From contig NZ_MCGB01000025.1 of NCBI RefSeq assembly GCF_001699815.1, forward strand, positions 248,001-312,000: a stretch of DNA of 64,000 nt, written 5' to 3'. Within the stretch, counting starts at the first letter, position 1, and each line of letters begins with the position of its first letter. This DNA comes from Ralstonia pickettii (GTDB lineage: Bacteria; Pseudomonadota; Gammaproteobacteria; Burkholderiales; Burkholderiaceae). The notes beneath the pieces were generated by a model. It ran no database searches. It was not told where the DNA came from and saw only the letters and a program-made list of their open reading frames with translations. A program made the position numbers and the translations under genes. Positions 29,699 to 40,234 of the stretch are shown in pieces.

Positions 29699-30928
29699 TC
29701 ATCGTTGCGCGGGTCCAGCCAGCCTGAGCCAGCCTTCTTCGTACCAAGCGTGCAGCGTATCCATCAGATCTGGCAAGCCGGCCGCCGCATCCACGGATGC
29801 AGCGCTCGCACGACGTGCGTCCGCCAACGCGGAGAGCCACGCAAGCAGCGTTCCCGATGGTTCAAACGTATCGCCGTTGATCCAGAAGCGTTGCGCGTCA
29901 TACAGCGCCTGCGTGCGCGCGTCCAGCACGATGCCTTCCTTGCGCGCCCGAGCCGTGAAGCGGGCAAGCGGCAAGCGGGGCTGCGTGACGAAGTCGACGT
30001 GATCCTTGGGTTCGGAAAGGTACGCGCCGAGGAATTCACCGACGAGTTCAGGCGTCCAGCGCAACGCGTTGAGCTTCTGGACAAGGGCCTTGACCATGGC
30101 GGCCGGCAGTTCGCCGGGGTGGGTGGTGGGCTTCTGTTCGGGATCGGCGTAGCGGCCGTCGAAGTTGGGGTCGTCTTCCAGCGTTTGCGACAGGAAGCCC
30201 AGGAAGTGGCCGGCCAGTTCGCGGTACGACGGTGAGCGGAAGCCGATCGAATACGTCATGCAGTCGCCCTCGGCCACGCCGTCATGTGCGTAGTGCGGCG
30301 GCAGATACAGCATGTCGCCGGGCTCTAGTACGAATTCCTCTTCGGGCTGGAAGTTGGCGAGGATCTTGAGCGGCAGATCGGGGACGAGCGTGAGATCGTC
30401 CTGGGCTGAGATGCGCCAGCGGCGCCTGCCGTGGGCCTGCAGCAGGAACACATCGTACGAATCGAAGTGCGGGCCGACGCCGCCGCCGTCGGTTGCGAAG
30501 CTGATCATCACGTCATCGAGCCGCGCGTCGGGAATGAACCGGAAACGCTGCATCAACGCTTCGACCGCCGGCTCGACGAGGTTCGCGCCCTGCACAAGCA
30601 CCGACCAGTTGCGTGTCTTGCGCGAGGGCAGCGGGCGTTCGTCGAAGGGGCCGTGATTGAACGACCAGCGCCCGCGCGATTGCGCGATCAAGCGGGACTC
30701 GACATCGGGGCGCGCAGCCAGGGCAAGTACACGTTCAGGCGAGAGCGGAAAGTGCAGCGCACGCATCTCTTCGGGGGAGAGTGCCTGCCGGATCAGCAGA
30801 GGCTTCTTCTGCCAGTGCGTGCGCATGAAATCGCGCGGTGACAGCCCGCCGAGGAGTTGCGCCGGATGCCCCGCTGGAAGAGCAGGTTGGACGCCGCCAT
30901 CGGCAGCGTATAATGGGACTTCGTTCAT
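29699..30928 (-). CDS. JmjC/cupin-type ribosomal protein oxygenase (RoxA/YcfD-like)
   Basis: Fe(II)/2-oxoglutarate oxygenase of 409 residues; the E. coli relative hydroxylates an arginine of ribosomal protein uL16. The iron ligands are visible as HFDSYDVF (H-x-D) and the later histidine in LPPHYAHDGVAEGD. A winged-helix-like C-terminal domain follows. Its start lies 11 bp from the slyD start on the other strand, and its first codons overlap the slyD promoter. Confidence 0.92.
   Translation of the reverse strand: MNEVPLYAADGGVQPALPAGHPAQLLGGLSPRDFMRTHWQKKPLLIRQALSPEEMRALHFPLSPERVLALAARPDVESRLIAQSRGRWSFNHGPFDERPLPSRKTRNWSVLVQGANLVEPAVEALMQRFRFIPDARLDDVMISFATDGGGVGPHFDSYDVFLLQAHGRRRWRISAQDDLTLVPDLPLKILANFQPEEEFVLEPGDMLYLPPHYAHDGVAEGDCMTYSIGFRSPSYRELAGHFLGFLSQTLEDDPNFDGRYADPEQKPTTHPGELPAAMVKALVQKLNALRWTPELVGEFLGAYLSEPKDHVDFVTQPRLPLARFTARARKEGIVLDARTQALYDAQRFWINGDTFEPSGTLLAWLSALADARRASAASVDAAAGLPDLMDTLHAWYEEGWLRLAGPAQR
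30887..30914 (+). promoter_or_regulatory. slyD promoter inside the start of the oxygenase gene
   Basis: TTGGAC at 30887-30892, 16-bp spacer, TATAAT at 30909-30914. The predicted transcript starts near 30921, leaving about 19 nt before the TTG start at 30940 with GGAG as ribosome site. The promoter lies over the first codons of the divergent oxygenase gene. Confidence 0.7.
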
Positions 30929-30939
30929 GGAGTGCGCAA

Positions 30940-31464
30940 TTGAAAATCGCGAAGAATACGGTAGTGTCGGTGGCTTACAAACTGTCCGACGCGCAGGGCA
31001 ACGTCATCGAGGAATCCGATGAGCCGATGGTGTATTTGCACGGCGGCTATGATGGCACGTTCCCCAAGATCGAGGAAGCGCTGGACGGCCAGGAACAAGG
31101 CTTCGAGACCAAGCTGCAGCTCGAACCGGACGACGCTTTCGGTGACTACGATCAGGAGCTGATCAAGATCGAGCCGCGTGATCGCTTTCCGGAACCGCTC
31201 GAAGTTGGCATGCAGTTCGAGGGCGTGCCCGAAGATGGCGACGAGGAAGATGCCATCGTCTATACAGTCACCGACGTGGCGGAAGACAAGGTTGTGCTGG
31301 ACGGCAATCACCCGCTCGCCGGCATGGCGCTGCGCTTCGAACTGAAGGTGACCGAAGTGCGGGAAGCCACGGCTGAAGAGATCGAGCACGGCCACGTGCA
31401 CGGTGAAAATGGCCTTGAAGTGGTGGACGAGGACGAGGACGATAAGCCGCACACGCTGCACTGA
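30940..31464 (+). CDS. slyD: FKBP-type peptidyl-prolyl isomerase SlyD
   Basis: Peptidyl-prolyl cis-trans isomerase and chaperone. From TTG at 30940 the 174-residue product starts with the usual KIAKNTVVSVAYKLSDAQG, contains FKBP and insert-in-flap domains (YLHGGYDGTFPKIEEALDGQ region), and ends in an acidic tail with few histidines, so metal binding is probably weaker than in E. coli SlyD. GGAG lies 7 nt before TTG. An in-frame ATG at 30913 overlaps the -10 box and is rejected. Confidence 0.93.
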   Translation: MKIAKNTVVSVAYKLSDAQGNVIEESDEPMVYLHGGYDGTFPKIEEALDGQEQGFETKLQLEPDDAFGDYDQELIKIEPRDRFPEPLEVGMQFEGVPEDGDEEDAIVYTVTDVAEDKVVLDGNHPLAGMALRFELKVTEVREATAEEIEHGHVHGENGLEVVDEDEDDKPHTLH

Positions 31465-31488
31465 TCGGCAAGTCCATCAAGATACGAG

Positions 31489-31516
31489 AACGGGAGCTTC
31501 GGCTCCCGTTTTCTTT
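31489..31516 (+). terminator. Rho-independent terminator after slyD
   Basis: AACGGGAGC at 31489-31497 pairs with GCTCCCGTT at 31502-31510 around a stable TTCG tetraloop, followed by TTCTTT. It ends slyD transcription just before the convergent phosphoesterase gene. Confidence 0.9.
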
Positions 31517-32591
31517 ATTGCGCCGGCGCTGGCGTGATTTCCGGCGCTGGGATGGGGGTGTTGTCAAGGCGGCGGCTGCGGGTATGGAACAGCGGCGTGC
31601 GGCCTGGCGTGACGGAGACTTCCAGCCAGCGATCGAGCACCGGCGAACCATAGGTGCGTGCGCGCATGACATGCGCGTCCGGGCGGCCGTCTTCGTCTTT
31701 GAGCGGGCGGTCGAGCATGAACGTCTGGCTGGCGCCGTGGATGAGCAGGACGGCACCGTCGTAGTCGCGCGTGAGCGCTCGCAACTGACGCTTGAGTGCA
31801 AGGTAGCCGTCATGCGAGCGGCGGCGCAGCCAGCCGTCGAACAGATTGGGTGCGCGGCGCCGTTCCCAACCGTCTTCAAAGAGTGGATCGGCCTGCATCA
31901 TGACGACCACGCCCGCCATCTTGCGTTGGCGCGCGACGGCAAAGGCGCGTGCGAGCCATTGGCGATTGGCTTCAAGGCGGTCTTCGTATTCGCCGTTGCG
32001 CCCGCCCGCGGTCTTGTAGTTGTTGTTGTCGCCGGGCACGTTGAGGGTGACGAACAGCACGTCATTCATCGTCCAGCGCGTGTTTTCGCGGTAGCTGCGG
32101 AACTTCGCCTGGTCGGACTGGCGCATGACCGTCATGGTGCGCTGGCCGAGCGTGTTGTCGTCGGGGTAGAACAGCTCGCGCAGGCGCAGCAGGCGCTCCA
32201 CCGGGTCGAAACTGCCCGCGGCGGGGCGCTGGCAGTCGCTCCAGTCGTGGTCGCCCGGGATGTAGATGACGGGCGCGATCAGGCTGTCGAGCAGGTCATG
32301 GCGCGCTTCGAGCAGCGTGTCGGAACACGCTTCATCGCGGCCCTTGAGGTTGCCCAGATGGACGACGAAGGCGGGGTGTTCGGCGTCGATGGCGTCCAGC
32401 AGTGCGCGCACGGGGGCGACATCCTCGGCGCGGTCGGGCACGTTGCCGATCACCGTGAAGGTGAAGGCGCCCGGCGCGTCAGGTGCAGAATTCGCGACCT
32501 TGGGTGCAGCTGGTACAGCCACCGGCATCAGCATCGCCAACGCCATGGCGATGCATTGAAACGTGCGGGAAACTGCGCCGAGCCGGGTCAT
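31515..32591 (-). CDS. Secreted metallophosphoesterase-like protein with altered metal ligands
   Basis: A 358-residue protein with a signal peptide (cleavage near AVPA-AP, residue 29). The calcineurin-like fold is recognisable from FTVIGNVPDR, VVHLGNLKGRDEACSD and GDHDWSDC. In related proteins the first two motifs carry Asp (GD) where this one has Asn, so two metal ligands may be lost. It may be a poor or inactive phosphatase, or the ligands may be supplied otherwise. It converges with slyD and lies 5 bp after the mutS stop on the same strand. Confidence 0.8.
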   Translation of the reverse strand: MTRLGAVSRTFQCIAMALAMLMPVAVPAAPKVANSAPDAPGAFTFTVIGNVPDRAEDVAPVRALLDAIDAEHPAFVVHLGNLKGRDEACSDTLLEARHDLLDSLIAPVIYIPGDHDWSDCQRPAAGSFDPVERLLRLRELFYPDDNTLGQRTMTVMRQSDQAKFRSYRENTRWTMNDVLFVTLNVPGDNNNYKTAGGRNGEYEDRLEANRQWLARAFAVARQRKMAGVVVMMQADPLFEDGWERRRAPNLFDGWLRRRSHDGYLALKRQLRALTRDYDGAVLLIHGASQTFMLDRPLKDEDGRPDAHVMRARTYGSPVLDRWLEVSVTPGRTPLFHTRSRRLDNTPIPAPEITPAPAQ

Positions 32592-32596
32592 CGGAA

Positions 32597-35245
32597 TCAG
32601 GCGGCCGGGCTCGCCAATGCCTTGAGGCGGTACAACGCATCAAGCGCTTCCCGCGGCGTCATATCGTCGGGATCGATCCCGGCAAGCGCATCCGCAAGCG
32701 CGCTGTCGGGTGTTTCGGCGTCGGCATCGCCTTCGTCGACGATGGGCATATCGGCGGCGAGTGCAAACAGGTCGAGCTGGGGCGTGGCGCCTGTGTCGGC
32801 GGAATGCTGCTCCAGCCAGGCCAGCCGTTTGCGCGCGGCGCGAATGACCGGCTGCGGCACGCCCGCCAGTTGTGCGACCTGCAAGCCGTAGCTCTGGCTG
32901 GCCGGACCTTCCTGCACGGCATGCAGGAAGACGATGCCGTCACCATGTTCGACGGCGGAGAGATGCACGTTGGCGGCCTGTGCGAACTCCTGCGGCAGTT
33001 GTGTCAGCTCGAAATAGTGCGTGGCGAACAGCGTGTGGCTGCGATTGTGCGACAGCAAGTGACGCGCAATCGCCCAGGCAAGCGCCAGGCCGTCGAACGT
33101 GCTCGTTCCGCGGCCAATCTCGTCCATCAGCACCAGGCTGTTGGGTGTGGCGCGGTGCAGGATGGCAGCCGCTTCCGTCATCTCAACCATGAAGGTGGAT
33201 CGGCCACCCGCCAGATCGTCGGCCGCGCCGATACGCGTGAAGATACGGTCGATTGGGCCGATGACTGCGGCCTCCGCCGGCACAAATGCGCCCACGTAAG
33301 CGAGCAGCACGACCAGCGCGGTTTGCCGCATGAAGGTCGATTTACCGCCCATGTTTGGGCCCGTGATCAGCAGCAGCTTGCGCGCCTCCTGCAGCATGCA
33401 GTCGTTGGCGACGAACTGTTCGACTTGTTGTTCGACCACCGGATGGCGTGCGCGCGTCAGCTCAATACCGGGTGCGTCCGTCAGCGTGGGGCGCGACCAC
33501 GACAGCGCATGCGCACGCTCGGCCAGCGTCGCGAGCACATCGGCCTGTGCCAGCGCGGCGGCGATACGTTTGAATTCGGCCAGGTGCGGCAACAGTTTCT
33601 GGAGCAGCTCTTCGTAGAGGAGCTTTTCGCGCGACAGGGCACGGTCCTGCGCCGACAACGCCTTGTCTTCGAACGCTTTCAACTCGGGCGTGATGTAACG
33701 CTCGGCGTTCTTCAGCGTCTGGCGGCGGCGGTAATCGTCCGGCACCTTGGCGGCCTGGCCGTTGGTGACTTCGATGTAGAAGCCGTGCACGCGGTTGTAT
33801 TCGACGCGCAGATTGGCGATACCGGTGCGCTCGCGCTCGCGGGCTTCCAGATCGACGAGGAACTGGCCGCAGTTTTCCGAGATGTCGCGCAGCTCGTCGA
33901 GGTCGGCATCGTAGCCGCGGGCGATGACGCCGCCGTCTCGCACCATCGCTGCCGGCTCGGCCATCACGGCGCGCTGCAGCAGGGCGTGGGCGTCTTCGGG
34001 CAGGGTGAGCGCGGCGTACAGCTCGATGAGCAGCGGAGCCGCGTCGCTCTGCGGCAGTTCTTCGCGAATCTCGGGCAGGCGCGCGAGCGTGTCGCGCAGC
34101 GAAGACAGATCGCGCGGGCGCGCCGACAGCAGCGCCAGTCGCCCGGTAATGCGCTCCACATCCGACAGCGTGCGCAGCGTCGAGCGCAATGTTTGCCAAT
34201 CGCCGCCGAGCAGCACCTCGATCGCCTGCTGCCGCGCTTGGGGGATGGCACGATCCCGCAGTGGATGATGCAGCCAATGGCGCAGCAGGCGGCTGCCCAT
34301 GCTCGTGGCGCACGTGTCGAGCAGCGAGAACAGCGTCGGCGATTCCTGCCCACGCAGCGTCTCGGTCAGTTCCAGGTTGCGGCGCGTGGCGGTGTCCAGG
34401 CCGATGAATTCGCTTTCGTGCTCGACGGTCAGGCCGATCACGTGACGCAGCGATTGGCCTTGCGTGGCGGCTGCGTAATTGAGCAGCGCGCCGGCAGCCG
34501 CCAGTGCGGCCGTCAACGTTTCCGCACCAAAGGCGACGAGGCTCGCGACGCCGAGTTGCTCGCGCAGGCGGCGGGTGCCGGCTTCCACGTCGAAGTGCCA
34601 ATCGGGCAGGCGCGTGCGGGCAACATCCACCTGGATGGTGTTGAGCGTTGCATCGTCGGCCAGCACTTCGGCGGGGCGGATGCGTTCGAGTTCGCGGTCG
34701 AGCTGGTCGGGGCTGCACTCCATCACGCGCAATTCGCCGCCGACGAGGTTGAGCCAGGCCAGACCGATCAGCGGTGCGGCGCCGCGCTTGGCCGGCAGAT
34801 GCGCGATGGCCAGCAGATGGTTGTTGATCTTGTCGGAAAGCAGGGCGGCGTCCGTCAGCGTGCCGGGTGTGACGACGCGTACGACCTTGCGCTCGACCGG
34901 CCCCTTGGCTGTGGCCGGGTCCCCGATCTGTTCGCAGATGGCCACGGATTCGCCCAGCTTGACCAGCTTGGCGAGGTATTGCTCGGCAGCGTGGAACGGG
35001 ATGCCCGCCATGCGGATCGGATGCCCGTTGGAGCTGCCGCGTGCGGTGAGCGTGATATCGAGCAGGCGCGAGGCTTTTTCGGCATCTTCAAAGAAGAGCT
35101 CGTAGAAGTCGCCCATGCGATAGAAGACAAGCGTGTTCGGATGCCCCGATTTCAGCCGTAAATACTGCTGCATCATCGGGGTGTGCTTGTCGAAAGGGCC
35201 GTATTTCGGGTCGATCTCCAGAACCGGAGCGGAGTGTTCAGCCAT
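32597..35245 (-). CDS. mutS: DNA mismatch repair protein MutS
   Basis: Recognises mismatches and recruits MutL. The 882-residue product has the mismatch-binding motif [11 protein letters not shown] (F-x-E type) near residue 40, connector and lever domains, Walker [11 protein letters not shown] and [12 protein letters not shown]. Full length for the family. I chose the ATG at 35245 ([16 protein letters not shown]); the longer frame to 35326 lacks family-like sequence. Confidence 0.97.
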   Translation of the reverse strand: MAEHSAPVLEIDPKYGPFDKHTPMMQQYLRLKSGHPNTLVFYRMGDFYELFFEDAEKASRLLDITLTARGSSNGHPIRMAGIPFHAAEQYLAKLVKLGESVAICEQIGDPATAKGPVERKVVRVVTPGTLTDAALLSDKINNHLLAIAHLPAKRGAAPLIGLAWLNLVGGELRVMECSPDQLDRELERIRPAEVLADDATLNTIQVDVARTRLPDWHFDVEAGTRRLREQLGVASLVAFGAETLTAALAAAGALLNYAAATQGQSLRHVIGLTVEHESEFIGLDTATRRNLELTETLRGQESPTLFSLLDTCATSMGSRLLRHWLHHPLRDRAIPQARQQAIEVLLGGDWQTLRSTLRTLSDVERITGRLALLSARPRDLSSLRDTLARLPEIREELPQSDAAPLLIELYAALTLPEDAHALLQRAVMAEPAAMVRDGGVIARGYDADLDELRDISENCGQFLVDLEARERERTGIANLRVEYNRVHGFYIEVTNGQAAKVPDDYRRRQTLKNAERYITPELKAFEDKALSAQDRALSREKLLYEELLQKLLPHLAEFKRIAAALAQADVLATLAERAHALSWSRPTLTDAPGIELTRARHPVVEQQVEQFVANDCMLQEARKLLLITGPNMGGKSTFMRQTALVVLLAYVGAFVPAEAAVIGPIDRIFTRIGAADDLAGGRSTFMVEMTEAAAILHRATPNSLVLMDEIGRGTSTFDGLALAWAIARHLLSHNRSHTLFATHYFELTQLPQEFAQAANVHLSAVEHGDGIVFLHAVQEGPASQSYGLQVAQLAGVPQPVIRAARKRLAWLEQHSADTGATPQLDLFALAADMPIVDEGDADAETPDSALADALAGIDPDDMTPREALDALYRLKALASPAA

Positions 35246-35341
35246 GAGTACTAAAGCGCAGCGCGCGGCCGGATGTGATCCGATCAGGCCGCGCGCGGAA
35301 GGTGTTGAATCGCGCAATTGTTGCATACCAGCGATGCTGCT

Positions 35342-36238
35342 TCACTGCTTATCGTCGGCGAGCCGGGCTTCGAGAAAATCGAGAAAGCACGCAATCCGCG
35401 AAGCCAACTGCGTGTTGCGGTAGTACACCGCGTGAATCGGCTGCAGCACCTCCACCGTGGCGTCCTGCAGCACCTGCATGAGATCGCCCGCGCGGCGGTC
35501 TTCAGCGGTCATGAAATCAGCCAGGCAGACGATGCCCGCGCCTTGCAGCGCGAGCTGGCGCAGGGTTTCTCCGCTGGAGGCCTTGAGCGTGGGCTCGATG
35601 CGCAGGCGATCGCCGTACGGGCCGCGCAGGGGCCATTGGTTTAGCGATTCCGGCTGCACGAAACCGAGCAGGGCGTGCTTCTGCAGCTCATCCACGTGGC
35701 GGGGCCGCCCGTGCGCTTTCAGATAGGCAGGGCTCGCCAGCACGCGCAGCCGCCGCGTGCCAAGCAGGCGCGCACGCAGGGTGGAATCGCGCAGCGTGCC
35801 GATGCGGATCGCCACGTCGGTGTCTTCTTCCAGCAAATCGATGATCAGGTCGTTGGTGTTCAGCTCCAGCTCGATCTGCGGATACCGTGCGCGGAAGTCC
35901 GGCACCAGCGGCGCCACCACATGCAGCATGAACGGCATGGCAGCGTTGACACGCAGGCGGCCGGCAGGCTGCTGGCGGCGCAGGGCGATCTGCTCCTCGG
36001 CCTCGTCGACGGCGGCGAGGATGCTGCGCGCCTGCGCCAGAAACGTCGCGCCCTCGTCGGTGAGCGACAGCCGCCGCGTGGTGCGCGAGAGCAGGGTGGT
36101 GTCCAGCTTCTCTTCCAGGCGGCGCAACGCGCGGCTCACGCCCGACACCGTCTGGCCGAGCCGCTCAGCCGCCGCCGTGACGGAGCCCGTATCGACGACG
36201 GTGCGGAAGGCGAGCAGTTCTTCGAGTGTGGTTTTCAT
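35342..36238 (-). CDS. LysR-family transcriptional regulator
   Basis: A 298-residue regulator with the N-terminal winged HTH (LEELLAFRTVVDTGSVTAAA region, residues 5-62) and a periplasmic-binding-like effector domain. It is followed 97 bp later on the same strand by mutS. It diverges from the first chemoreceptor gene; the 237-bp gap holds the promoters but no classical T-N11-A site that I can name with confidence. Targets and ligand unknown. Confidence 0.93.
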   Translation of the reverse strand: MKTTLEELLAFRTVVDTGSVTAAAERLGQTVSGVSRALRRLEEKLDTTLLSRTTRRLSLTDEGATFLAQARSILAAVDEAEEQIALRRQQPAGRLRVNAAMPFMLHVVAPLVPDFRARYPQIELELNTNDLIIDLLEEDTDVAIRIGTLRDSTLRARLLGTRRLRVLASPAYLKAHGRPRHVDELQKHALLGFVQPESLNQWPLRGPYGDRLRIEPTLKASSGETLRQLALQGAGIVCLADFMTAEDRRAGDLMQVLQDATVEVLQPIHAVYYRNTQLASRIACFLDFLEARLADDKQ

Positions 36239-36475
36239 CGACGATTGTCAATTCAAAATCAAAAGAATTCTGCCTAATGTGGCGTAATTTGCAAAGGTCG
36301 CGTGCGGGGCGCCTTGCCCTGGACGGGCGCAAATGCAGTGCGGCGGCGCTTGGCGCGCGACGCCCCCTCAAGGTTGGCGGCCAGCCTGCCGATAGACCAT
36401 TCGGACCCCTAAAACCATAGTGGGAACGCGTTTGCGCAAATGGCGCCTCGCGGTTCCGCATCCGGAGACTCTGGA

Positions 36476-38341
36476 ATGAGTAAGCTCAGCTTTCGCCAAA
36501 AGCTTTGGCTGCCGCTGATCATCAGCCTTGTCGCGCTGACCTTGATCTCGGTATTCAACGCGTATCAGGCGCGCGAGATCCGCGTCGAGGAGCGCAAGAA
36601 CAACCTCGTCAGCGTGACGACCATGGCCGTGAACCTGGTCAAGCAATATGACGACCTGACCAAGAACGGCACGTTGAGCAAAGACGCCGCGCAGAAAGAG
36701 GCGCTCGACCGCTTCAAGGCGCTGCGCTACGACAAGGACGGCTACTTCACCATCACCAGCTCCAACAACGTGGTGGTGATGCACCCGATCAAGCCCGAGT
36801 TCATCGGCAAGGACCAATCCGGCTTCAAGGACGCACAGGGCAATGCCGTCTACGTGGGCTTGTCCAACGCGGCCAAAGATCCGAAGGGCGGATTCACCAG
36901 CTATGTGTGGCCGAAAGTCGGCGGCTCGGAGCCGGTGCCCAAGACGGCTTTCGCGATGCGCTATGAGCCGTGGGACTGGGTCTTCTCGACCGGCGTCTAC
37001 ATGGACGACATCAATGCCGCGTTCATGACTTCGCTGTACCAAACCGGCGGGCTGCTGGTATTGGTCGGCGGTTTGCTGTTGCTGCTGGGCGGCGTCGCGA
37101 ACCGCAGCCTGCAGCGCACGCTGGGCGGCGACCCCGCCTACGCGGCTGATGTGGCCAACCGCATTGCCGGCGGTGACCTGACGCTGGAGATTGCCACCCG
37201 CGCCGACGACAACAACAGCCTGCTCTACGCCATGAGCCGCATGCGCGGCGCGCTGGTGGACACCATCGGCCGCATCAAGGGCGCGTCGGAGACCATCGGC
37301 ACCGCCACGCGCGAAATCGCCAGCGGCAACCTGGATCTGTCGTCGCGCACCGAGCAGCAGGCCAGCTCGCTGGAAGAAACGGCTTCGGCCATGGAGCAGC
37401 TGATGTCGACCGTGCAGCAGAACGCCGACAACGCCCAGCAGGCCAACCAGTTGGCCGCGTCCGCCTCGGATGTGGCCGTGCGCGGCGGCGACGTGGTGAC
37501 GCGCGTGGTGGAAACCATGGGCTCAATCAACGCGTCGTCACGCAAGATCGTCGACATCATCGGCGTGATTGATGGCATTGCGTTCCAGACGAACATCCTT
37601 GCACTCAATGCGGCAGTCGAAGCCGCGCGTGCGGGGGAACAGGGCCGTGGTTTTGCTGTGGTGGCCGGTGAGGTGCGCAGCCTTGCGCAACGCAGCGCGG
37701 CTGCCGCCAAAGAGATCAAGGCGCTGATCGATGATTCCGTCGTCAACGTGGATGCAGGCAGCGCGCTGGTGGAAGAAGCCGGCACGACCATGCGGGAGAT
37801 CGTCGCGAGCGTGAAGCGCGTGACCGACATCGTTGGCGAGATTTCGTCGGCCAGCCAGGAACAGCGCTCCGGCATTGAAGAAGTGAGCCACGCCGTCACG
37901 CAGCTTGACGACGCCACGCAGCAGAACGCTGCGCTGGTGGAGCAGGCCGCTGCTGCTGCGCAATCGCTGGAAGAGCAGGCCGTGAGCCTGACGCAGGTGG
38001 TGGCGCAGTTCCGCCTCGATGCGCATGCGCTGCGTGCGCCGGCCATGGTGGCGCGGGTTGAGCCGGCTGTTGCGCCGGTCAAGCCCGTGGCACTCGCAAC
38101 GCCGATGGCACCGGCATCACCCAAGGACGAAGCGCCGCGGCGCGGGGCCGCCAGGCCGAGCACCGAAGCTGCCAAGCCCAAGCTGACGTCGCGCAAGCCG
38201 CCTGTGTTGCGAAAGGCTGCTGCCAAGCCGGTCGAGCGAACCGAAAAGAGCCTGGCTGCACCGGCAGCGATACCCGCGAGCCTGGCCAAGGCGAAGCCTC
38301 TGGTCGCCGCTGGAGACAACGCTGACTGGGAAACGTTCTGA
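36476..38341 (+). CDS. Methyl-accepting chemotaxis protein with single Cache domain
   Basis: Transmembrane chemoreceptor of 621 residues. TM1 at about 12-32; periplasmic single Cache domain (about 35-185, with [11 protein letters not shown] and [10 protein letters not shown]); TM2 at about 187-207; HAMP to about 260; cytoplasmic coiled coil with the hairpin tip [20 protein letters not shown] near 367. An Ala/Pro/Lys-rich linker leads to the tail DWETF, the CheR/CheB docking pentapeptide. The ATG at 36476 has GGAGACTCTGGA upstream. Ligands of this Cache type are often small organic acids, but that is inference. Confidence 0.93.
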   Translation: MSKLSFRQKLWLPLIISLVALTLISVFNAYQAREIRVEERKNNLVSVTTMAVNLVKQYDDLTKNGTLSKDAAQKEALDRFKALRYDKDGYFTITSSNNVVVMHPIKPEFIGKDQSGFKDAQGNAVYVGLSNAAKDPKGGFTSYVWPKVGGSEPVPKTAFAMRYEPWDWVFSTGVYMDDINAAFMTSLYQTGGLLVLVGGLLLLLGGVANRSLQRTLGGDPAYAADVANRIAGGDLTLEIATRADDNNSLLYAMSRMRGALVDTIGRIKGASETIGTATREIASGNLDLSSRTEQQASSLEETASAMEQLMSTVQQNADNAQQANQLAASASDVAVRGGDVVTRVVETMGSINASSRKIVDIIGVIDGIAFQTNILALNAAVEAARAGEQGRGFAVVAGEVRSLAQRSAAAAKEIKALIDDSVVNVDAGSALVEEAGTTMREIVASVKRVTDIVGEISSASQEQRSGIEEVSHAVTQLDDATQQNAALVEQAAAAAQSLEEQAVSLTQVVAQFRLDAHALRAPAMVARVEPAVAPVKPVALATPMAPASPKDEAPRRGAARPSTEAAKPKLTSRKPPVLRKAAAKPVERTEKSLAAPAAIPASLAKAKPLVAAGDNADWETF

Positions 38342-38416
38342 CCCACGATTGACCTTCACCTCGTTGACCCCGCACACCGCAAGCATGGGTTTGCCTGCCG
38401 GGACCCCGGAGACAAG

Positions 38417-40222
38417 ATGGACCGCATTTTGAAGAACACCAGCGTGCGCGCTGGCCTGCTGGCGATTCTGATCACCTTTGCACTGATGATCGTGGTCGGC
38501 GCGGCGGTGGGTGTGCTGGCCTTGCGCACCACCAACGCGGCCACCGAGCGCGTGCATCAGATTTCCGACCGCAGCATGCTGTTGAACGACGCGTACAAGG
38601 ACATGCAGCGCGCGCGCACCGGCATGTCGCGCCTGTACAGCGTCCTGCGCGAGAACATGGATGGCGCTGCCAAGACGACAGCGCTTGCCAGCTCGGAGAA
38701 GGGCCTGAAGAAGTCCATCGAACAGGTCGAAGCCTTCAAGAATGCGCCGCCCATCGAAGGTGTGGACGAGTCGCTGCGCCAGGCGATCGTGCAGGCCGCA
38801 CAGACGCACATCGAAGCCGTGCAGCGTGGCATGGCGGCCTTGCGCGCAGGTGATGCCTCAGCTTATGCCCCGATCAACTACAAGGACGTGACCGATACCG
38901 GTGCAGCGTGGTCGGTGCAAATCGAGAATTTCCAGCAGCTCGTCAAGAAGCTGGCCAAGGACGAGGCCGACAGCGGCCGCGCGCGCTACGAAACGATCCT
39001 CAAGTTCGTGGCGCTCGGTATTGCCATGGCGCTCGCGTTGATCGTGGCGGTGTTCTACGGGCTCAAGGCCTTCGTGATCACGCCGCTCAACGAAGCCGTG
39101 ACCGTGCTGAGTCGCGTGGCTGAAGGCGATTTGGCCGTGCATGTCAAGACGGGTGGCCGCAATGAACTGGGCCGCCTGCTGGCTGCCGTGGGTCGCATGC
39201 GCGAAAGCCTGGTGAACACCGTTCGCCAGGTGCGTAACAGCTCGGATTCGGTCAACACCGGCGCGCACGAAATCGCCAGCGGCAACCTCGATCTGTCTTC
39301 GCGTACCGAGCAGCAATCCGCCTCGCTCGAGAAGACGGCTGCCAGCATGGAGCAGATGACCTCCACCGTCACCAACAACTCCGAGAACGCCCGCCAGGCC
39401 AGCGCGCTGGCGTCGAATGCGGCAGACCTGGCTTCGCGTGGCGGCGATGTAGTGCGTGGCGTGGTGGCCACCATGGACGACATCAGCGCGGGCTCGCGCA
39501 AGATGGCCGACATCATCGGCGTGATTGACGGCATTGCGTTCCAGACCAACATCCTGGCGCTCAACGCTGCCGTGGAAGCTGCCCGCGCCGGCGAGCAGGG
39601 CCGCGGCTTTGCCGTGGTGGCAGGCGAAGTGCGCGCGCTGGCTCAACGCAGTGCTGCTGCGGCCAAGGAAATCAAGACGTTGATCGACGATTCGGTGTCG
39701 CGCGTGCAAGCGGGCCACACGCAGGTGGCGCAGGCCGGCGAGACTATCACCGAGACCGTGGAGGCCGTGCGCCGCGTCGCCAACATCGTTGAAGACATTG
39801 CCTCCGCATCGGTCGAGCAGACGCAGGGCATCCTGCAGATCGGCCAGGCCGTGACGGAAATGGAGCAGGTGACGCAGCAGAACGCCGCGCTGGTCGAACA
39901 GGCGGCCGCCGCCGCGCAATCGCTGGAAGAGCAGGCGCAGAACCTTACGCAGGTCGTGTCGCAGTTCCGGCTGGATGGGGCAGGGAACGCCGCGATGGCT
40001 GTGCGCAAGCCCGAGAAGGTTTCCAAGCCGGTGGCCAAGGCCGCTGCACAGCCGGTCAGCGCGGCCAAGCCGGCACGGGCGGCGCTGCGCAAGCGCGAAC
40101 CGAAGATCGCAGTTCAGCCGGTGGCTTCGGTGCCGGTCGCACCTGCCGCTGCCGCCCGGAAGCAACAGCAACCTCTGGCCGTAGCCGGTGGCAGTTCCGA
40201 CGCGGATTGGGAAACGTTCTAA
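38417..40222 (+). CDS. Methyl-accepting chemotaxis protein, Tar-like four-helix sensor
   Basis: Chemoreceptor of 601 residues. TM1 at about 12-32; a helical periplasmic four-helix-bundle sensor (about 35-190); TM2 at about 195-215; HAMP; signalling coiled coil with [20 protein letters not shown] near residue 373. It ends DADWETF, the CheR/CheB docking tail. It follows the other receptor gene by 75 bp with the same CCGGAGAC ribosome-site sequence, and the two signalling domains are nearly identical, so they likely arose by duplication with sensor replacement. Confidence 0.93.
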   Translation: MDRILKNTSVRAGLLAILITFALMIVVGAAVGVLALRTTNAATERVHQISDRSMLLNDAYKDMQRARTGMSRLYSVLRENMDGAAKTTALASSEKGLKKSIEQVEAFKNAPPIEGVDESLRQAIVQAAQTHIEAVQRGMAALRAGDASAYAPINYKDVTDTGAAWSVQIENFQQLVKKLAKDEADSGRARYETILKFVALGIAMALALIVAVFYGLKAFVITPLNEAVTVLSRVAEGDLAVHVKTGGRNELGRLLAAVGRMRESLVNTVRQVRNSSDSVNTGAHEIASGNLDLSSRTEQQSASLEKTAASMEQMTSTVTNNSENARQASALASNAADLASRGGDVVRGVVATMDDISAGSRKMADIIGVIDGIAFQTNILALNAAVEAARAGEQGRGFAVVAGEVRALAQRSAAAAKEIKTLIDDSVSRVQAGHTQVAQAGETITETVEAVRRVANIVEDIASASVEQTQGILQIGQAVTEMEQVTQQNAALVEQAAAAAQSLEEQAQNLTQVVSQFRLDGAGNAAMAVRKPEKVSKPVAKAAAQPVSAAKPARAALRKREPKIAVQPVASVPVAPAAAARKQQQPLAVAGGSSDADWETF

Positions 40223-40234
40223 ACGGTTGAGAAC

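Noticed and set aside
32483-35161. 892-codon plus-strand frame opposite mutS
   Set aside because: It is the antisense of mutS, with Gln/Arg/His-rich sequence and no domains.
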